Shown in pieces: positions 52,316 through 55,106 of a stretch of 55,106 nt of DNA. Every line of letters starts with the position of its first letter. Position 1 is the first letter of the stretch. This DNA is from GCA-2733415 sp965178635 (GTDB lineage Bacteria > Bacteroidota > Bacteroidia > Flavobacteriales > Flavobacteriaceae). A program made the position numbers and the translations under genes. The notes below the pieces were generated by a model. The model did no database searches and was not told the DNA's origin. It was given only the letters and a program-made list of their open reading frames with translations. The stretch covers positions 1-55,106 of the forward strand of contig CBCXVT010000039.1 in NCBI GenBank assembly GCA_965178635.1, in the 5' to 3' direction.

Positions 52316-53673
52316 TGGCAAAAGTAAAAACTACTTTTTATTGTCAGAATTGTGGCACATCTTATTCCAAATGGCAAGGACAATGCACATCTTGTAATAA
52401 CTGGAATACTATAGCTGAGGAAATTATTCAAAAAGAAAAAAAAAGCTGGAATATCAACAGTACTTCAAAAAAAAGAACTGTTAAACCAACCAAAATTTCA
52501 GATATTGAGACCTCACAGGAAGCTCGTTTAAAAACAACCTCTAATGAGTTTAATAGAGTACTTGGTGGCGGAATTGTTCCAGGATCCTTGACACTACTTG
52601 GTGGCGAGCCAGGCATAGGGAAGTCTACCCTATTATTACAATTAGCACTACGTTTACCTTTTAAAACACTATATGTTTCAGGTGAAGAAAGCATGCAGCA
52701 AATTAAAATGCGTGCTGAACGCATAACACGTAATTCAGAATTATGCTACATTTTAACTGAAACAAAAACGCAAAATATTTTCAAGCAAATTGATACAATG
52801 TCACCAGATATTGTAGTTATAGATTCAATCCAAACATTACATACAGATTATGTAGAATCTTCCGCTGGAAGCATTTCCCAAATTCGTGAATGTACTTCAG
52901 AACTGATAAAATTTGCTAAAGAAACCGCTACACCTGTATTGCTTATTGGTCATATTACTAAAGATGGTCATATAGCTGGACCAAAAATTTTAGAACATAT
53001 GGTTGACACCGTTTTACAATTTGAAGGCGATAGAAACCATATATTTAGAATACTGCGTTCTTTAAAAAATCGTTTTGGATCAACTAATGAAATTGGGATA
53101 TTTGAAATGTTAGGCAATGGTTTAAGAGAAGTAAACAACCCTTCTGAAATTCTATTATCAAAAAACACAGAACAGCTTAGTGGTAACGCTATTGCAGTAA
53201 GTTTGGAGGGCATGCGTACGCTTTTAGTAGAAATCCAAGCACTTGTTAGCACCGCAGTTTACGGCACGCCTCAACGTAGTTCTACAGGGTATAATGCCAA
53301 AAGATTGAATATGCTTTTAGCTGTTTTAGAAAAGCGTGCTGGGTTCAGACTAGGTGCTAAAGATGTGTTTTTAAATATTACTGGCGGAATTTCTGTTGAT
53401 GACCCTGCAATAGATTTGGCTGTTATAGCGGCTATAATGTCTAGTAACGAAGATATTGTTATTCATAAGGATATTTGTTTAGCTGGAGAAGTGGGCTTAT
53501 CTGGTGAAATACGTCCTGTAAATAAAATTGACCAACGCATTCTAGAAGCCGAGAAATTAGGATTCAGTAAAATATTAGTTTCTAAGCACAATAAAATAGC
53601 CGTTAAGAATACCAATATTGAATTAATTTTAGTTTCTAAAATTGAAGATGTTGTAAGTGAATTATTAGGTTAA
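52315..53673 (+). CDS. radA: DNA repair protein RadA
   Basis: RadA (Sms) processes recombination intermediates. The 452-residue protein has an N-terminal zinc finger (CQNCGTSYSKWQGQC, CTSC), the P-loop GGEPGIGKST near residue 97, the KNRFGSTNEIGIFEM RadA motif, and a C-terminal Lon-protease-like domain ending in GEVGLSGEIRPVNKID. The Lon-like domain is structural in this family. Start overlaps the upstream stop by one base. Confidence 0.95.
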   Translation: MAKVKTTFYCQNCGTSYSKWQGQCTSCNNWNTIAEEIIQKEKKSWNINSTSKKRTVKPTKISDIETSQEARLKTTSNEFNRVLGGGIVPGSLTLLGGEPGIGKSTLLLQLALRLPFKTLYVSGEESMQQIKMRAERITRNSELCYILTETKTQNIFKQIDTMSPDIVVIDSIQTLHTDYVESSAGSISQIRECTSELIKFAKETATPVLLIGHITKDGHIAGPKILEHMVDTVLQFEGDRNHIFRILRSLKNRFGSTNEIGIFEMLGNGLREVNNPSEILLSKNTEQLSGNAIAVSLEGMRTLLVEIQALVSTAVYGTPQRSSTGYNAKRLNMLLAVLEKRAGFRLGAKDVFLNITGGISVDDPAIDLAVIAAIMSSNEDIVIHKDICLAGEVGLSGEIRPVNKIDQRILEAEKLGFSKILVSKHNKIAVKNTNIELILVSKIEDVVSELLG

Positions 53674-53755
53674 CTTACAATATAAATTTACTAGTGTAGC
53701 AAAAGTTACATTCAAATAGCGGAAATAGTAATTTCTTTGTAATCTTAAAAATCTT

Positions 53756-54319
53756 ATGATGAATTGGATATTAGAACCATGGCCATGGTACATCTCAGGC
53801 CCTTTAATAACACTCACCATGCTAGCATTAGTTTATACTGGCAAAAGCTTTGGAATGTCATCAAACCTTAGAACACTTTGTGCGTCTTTGGGTGCTGGGA
53901 AAAACTGCGACTTCTTTAGTTTTGACTGGAAAACTCAAAAATGGAACTTATTGGTTTTGTTAGGAACCGTCATCGGTGGGTTTATAGCAGTGAATTTTCT
54001 ATCTTTAGAAAACATGAGCCCAAGTTTAAATAAAGTAACTATAACACAATTACACAATTTAGGATTTATGAGTGCTGGTAACAACTTCCTCCCTACAGAG
54101 TTATTTGATATTTCTGTTTTTACATCCCTTAAAGGGATTTCATTATTACTAATCGGAGGGTTTTTGGTCGGATTTGGCGCTCGTTATGCTGGTGGTTGCA
54201 CATCAGGTCATGCTATTTCCGGACTAAGCAATTTACAATTACCATCATTGCTTGCTGTCATTGGCTTCTTTATTGGCGGATTAATTATGGTTCATTTAAT
54301 TTTCCCATTACTATTTTAA
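53756..54319 (+). CDS. YeeE/YedE-family transporter, first of a pair
   Basis: A 187-residue membrane protein of the YeeE/YedE (sulf_transp) family, which moves thiosulfate or related sulfur species. It has about five helices and the conserved Cys block ARYAGGCTSGHAISGLS. A second Cys at LRTLCASLGAGKNC is near the N-terminus. Together with the next gene it forms the split form of a transporter that is one chain in other bacteria. Start is the ATG ATG at 53756. Confidence 0.88.
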   Translation: MMNWILEPWPWYISGPLITLTMLALVYTGKSFGMSSNLRTLCASLGAGKNCDFFSFDWKTQKWNLLVLLGTVIGGFIAVNFLSLENMSPSLNKVTITQLHNLGFMSAGNNFLPTELFDISVFTSLKGISLLLIGGFLVGFGARYAGGCTSGHAISGLSNLQLPSLLAVIGFFIGGLIMVHLIFPLLF

Positions 54320-54321
54320 AT

Positions 54322-54735
54322 ATGAAAAACATACTATATATATTCATTGGAATATTCTTCGGAATTGTTTTAATAAAATCTGAAGCAGCGTCCTGGTTTA
54401 GAATTTATGAAATGTTTCAATTTCAATCATTTCACATGTACGGCATTATTGGCTCAGCAGTAGGATTGGGTGTGGTTTCAGTAGCTATCATAAAACGATT
54501 TAACGCAAAAAACATAAAAGGAAATCAAATTATTTTTTCAAACAAGGAAAAAAGTTTATTTCGCTATTTAATAGGTGGTATTCTATTCGGGTTAGGCTGG
54601 GCGCTTTCTGGCGCTTGTCCCGGACCAATGTTTACATTATTAGGCGCTGGTTTTTTACCCATACTCATTTCAATAATAGGAGCTATCATTGGCACATGGG
54701 CTTATGGACTTATAAAAGATAAACTACCTCATTAA
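54322..54735 (+). CDS. YeeE/YedE-family transporter, second of a pair (DUF6691-like)
   Basis: A 137-residue membrane protein with four helices and the conserved ALSGACPGPMFTLLGAG, the second cysteine block of the YeeE fold. It starts at the ATG three bases after the upstream stop; a longer frame reading from 54196 overlaps the first gene and is spurious. It is the partner of the preceding protein and probably completes the channel. Confidence 0.88.
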   Translation: MKNILYIFIGIFFGIVLIKSEAASWFRIYEMFQFQSFHMYGIIGSAVGLGVVSVAIIKRFNAKNIKGNQIIFSNKEKSLFRYLIGGILFGLGWALSGACPGPMFTLLGAGFLPILISIIGAIIGTWAYGLIKDKLPH

Positions 54736-54753
54736 TTAACCGCCTTAATAATT

Positions 54754-55106
54754 ATGCTAGAAAATTTAAAATCTAATTACGGTCATTTATTTGAAGAAAA
54801 ACTTCTCCAAGAAATTAGTGAGATAGGAACTTATAAAAAAGTAAATGAAGGTGATAAATTAATTGAAGTTGGGCAATACATAAAAGCCATGCCATTGCTT
54901 ATAAGTGGTGCCATAAAAATTCTAAGAGATGATGATGACGGTGATGAACTACTTTTATACTTTCTTGAAAAAGGCAACACCTGTGCAATGACATTATCGT
55001 GTTGCATCGGACAATCAAAAAGTGAAATTAGAGCTATTGCGGAACTAGATACAGAACTGATTATGATTCCTGTAAATAAAATGGAAGAATGGACGGTGCA
55101 ATACAA
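54754..55106 (+). CDS. Crp/Fnr-family regulator, 3'-partial
   Basis: The reading frame from the ATG at 54754 runs out of the window. It starts MLENLKSNYGHLFEEKLLQE, then shows the cyclic-nucleotide-binding beta-barrel (VNEGDKLIEVGQYIKAMPLL, ISGAIKILRDDDDGDELLL, FLEKGNTCAMTLSC). The DNA-binding domain lies beyond the window. Two adjacent cysteines in TLSCCIGQ could sense sulfur species or redox. It is 18 bases after the YeeE pair and likely controls or is controlled with it. Confidence 0.85.
   Translation, partial: MLENLKSNYGHLFEEKLLQEISEIGTYKKVNEGDKLIEVGQYIKAMPLLISGAIKILRDDDDGDELLLYFLEKGNTCAMTLSCCIGQSKSEIRAIAELDTELIMIPVNKMEEWTVQY

Noticed and set aside
54196..54321. Longer start of the second YeeE gene
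   Set aside because: It overlaps the first YeeE gene in another frame; the ATG at 54322 begins a normal membrane helix.
54831..55106. Minus-strand ORF at the right end of the window
   Set aside because: It is the antisense shadow of the Crp/Fnr regulator, whose plus-strand frame shows a clear cyclic-nucleotide-binding domain.

Overview
The window is a stretch of chromosome from a Bacteroidota bacterium, almost certainly family Flavobacteriaceae (the Winogradskyella/Psychroserpens/Olleya/Lacinutrix type is a guess from overall look only). Evidence: low GC; promoters of the Bacteroidota form TAnnTTTG; hardly any Shine-Dalgarno sequences; gliding genes gldD and gldE; a DUF4270 lipoprotein; secreted proteins opening with a VGI(G/N)TT.P block; and a class I ribonucleotide reductase with its ATP-cone on the small subunit. 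Nearly all of it is core chromosome. I saw no insertion sequence, prophage, CRISPR array, tRNA or rRNA.

Layout. 1-2.3 kb: translation and nucleotide genes tsf (5' end cut off and frameshifted), pyrH, frr. 2.3-8.6 kb: MMPL exporter, asnS with a long hairpin-rich leader, rpoN and a PAP2-like membrane protein. 8.6-14.8 kb: outer-membrane barrel, an active/inactive M16 peptidase pair, an EamA transporter, a heavy-metal-associated lipoprotein and a small membrane protein. 14.9-18 kb: nrdB-nrdA (minus strand), broken by three single-base shifts. 18.3-24 kb: DUF3109 protein, MarC, a small membrane protein, a one-domain FAD protein, CtpA-type protease, dCMP-deaminase-family enzyme, HupE/UreJ protein and zinc metallopeptidase. 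24.1-29.6 kb: gldD, pheS, a 118-aa unknown, gldE, ssb, mutY (minus), then HU and a 29-residue very basic protein (plus). 29.7-33.6 kb: rng, two tandem secreted paralogues (one frameshifted) and recX. 33.6-41.7 kb: a biotin region on the minus strand (bioF, DUF2007/zinc-ribbon protein, bioD, bioA, FabF-like ketosynthase, then an NfeD-like/flotillin pair, then bioB under its own promoter). 41.8-48.8 kb: OmpH/Skp, atpD-atpC, and a minus-strand unit GT5 domain protein-DUF4270-glmS. 48.9-55.1 kb: panC, panD, flippase-like protein, esterase, radA, a YeeE/YedE pair and the start of a Crp/Fnr regulator that runs off the window.

The most interesting points are the dedicated ketosynthase and DUF2007 protein inside the biotin operon, with no bioC, bioH, bioW or bioI in view; the ATP-cone NrdB; the 29-residue basic protein; the exact 22-residue repeats in the flotillin; and promoter elements so close to bioF and the hupE-like gene that those mRNAs may be leaderless. 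Five single-base frame breaks, four of them in essential genes (tsf, nrdB, nrdA), look more like base-level sequence errors than biology and should be settled first. I see no clearly unprecedented multi-gene system; the ketosynthase-containing biotin operon is the best candidate for unexplained biochemistry.
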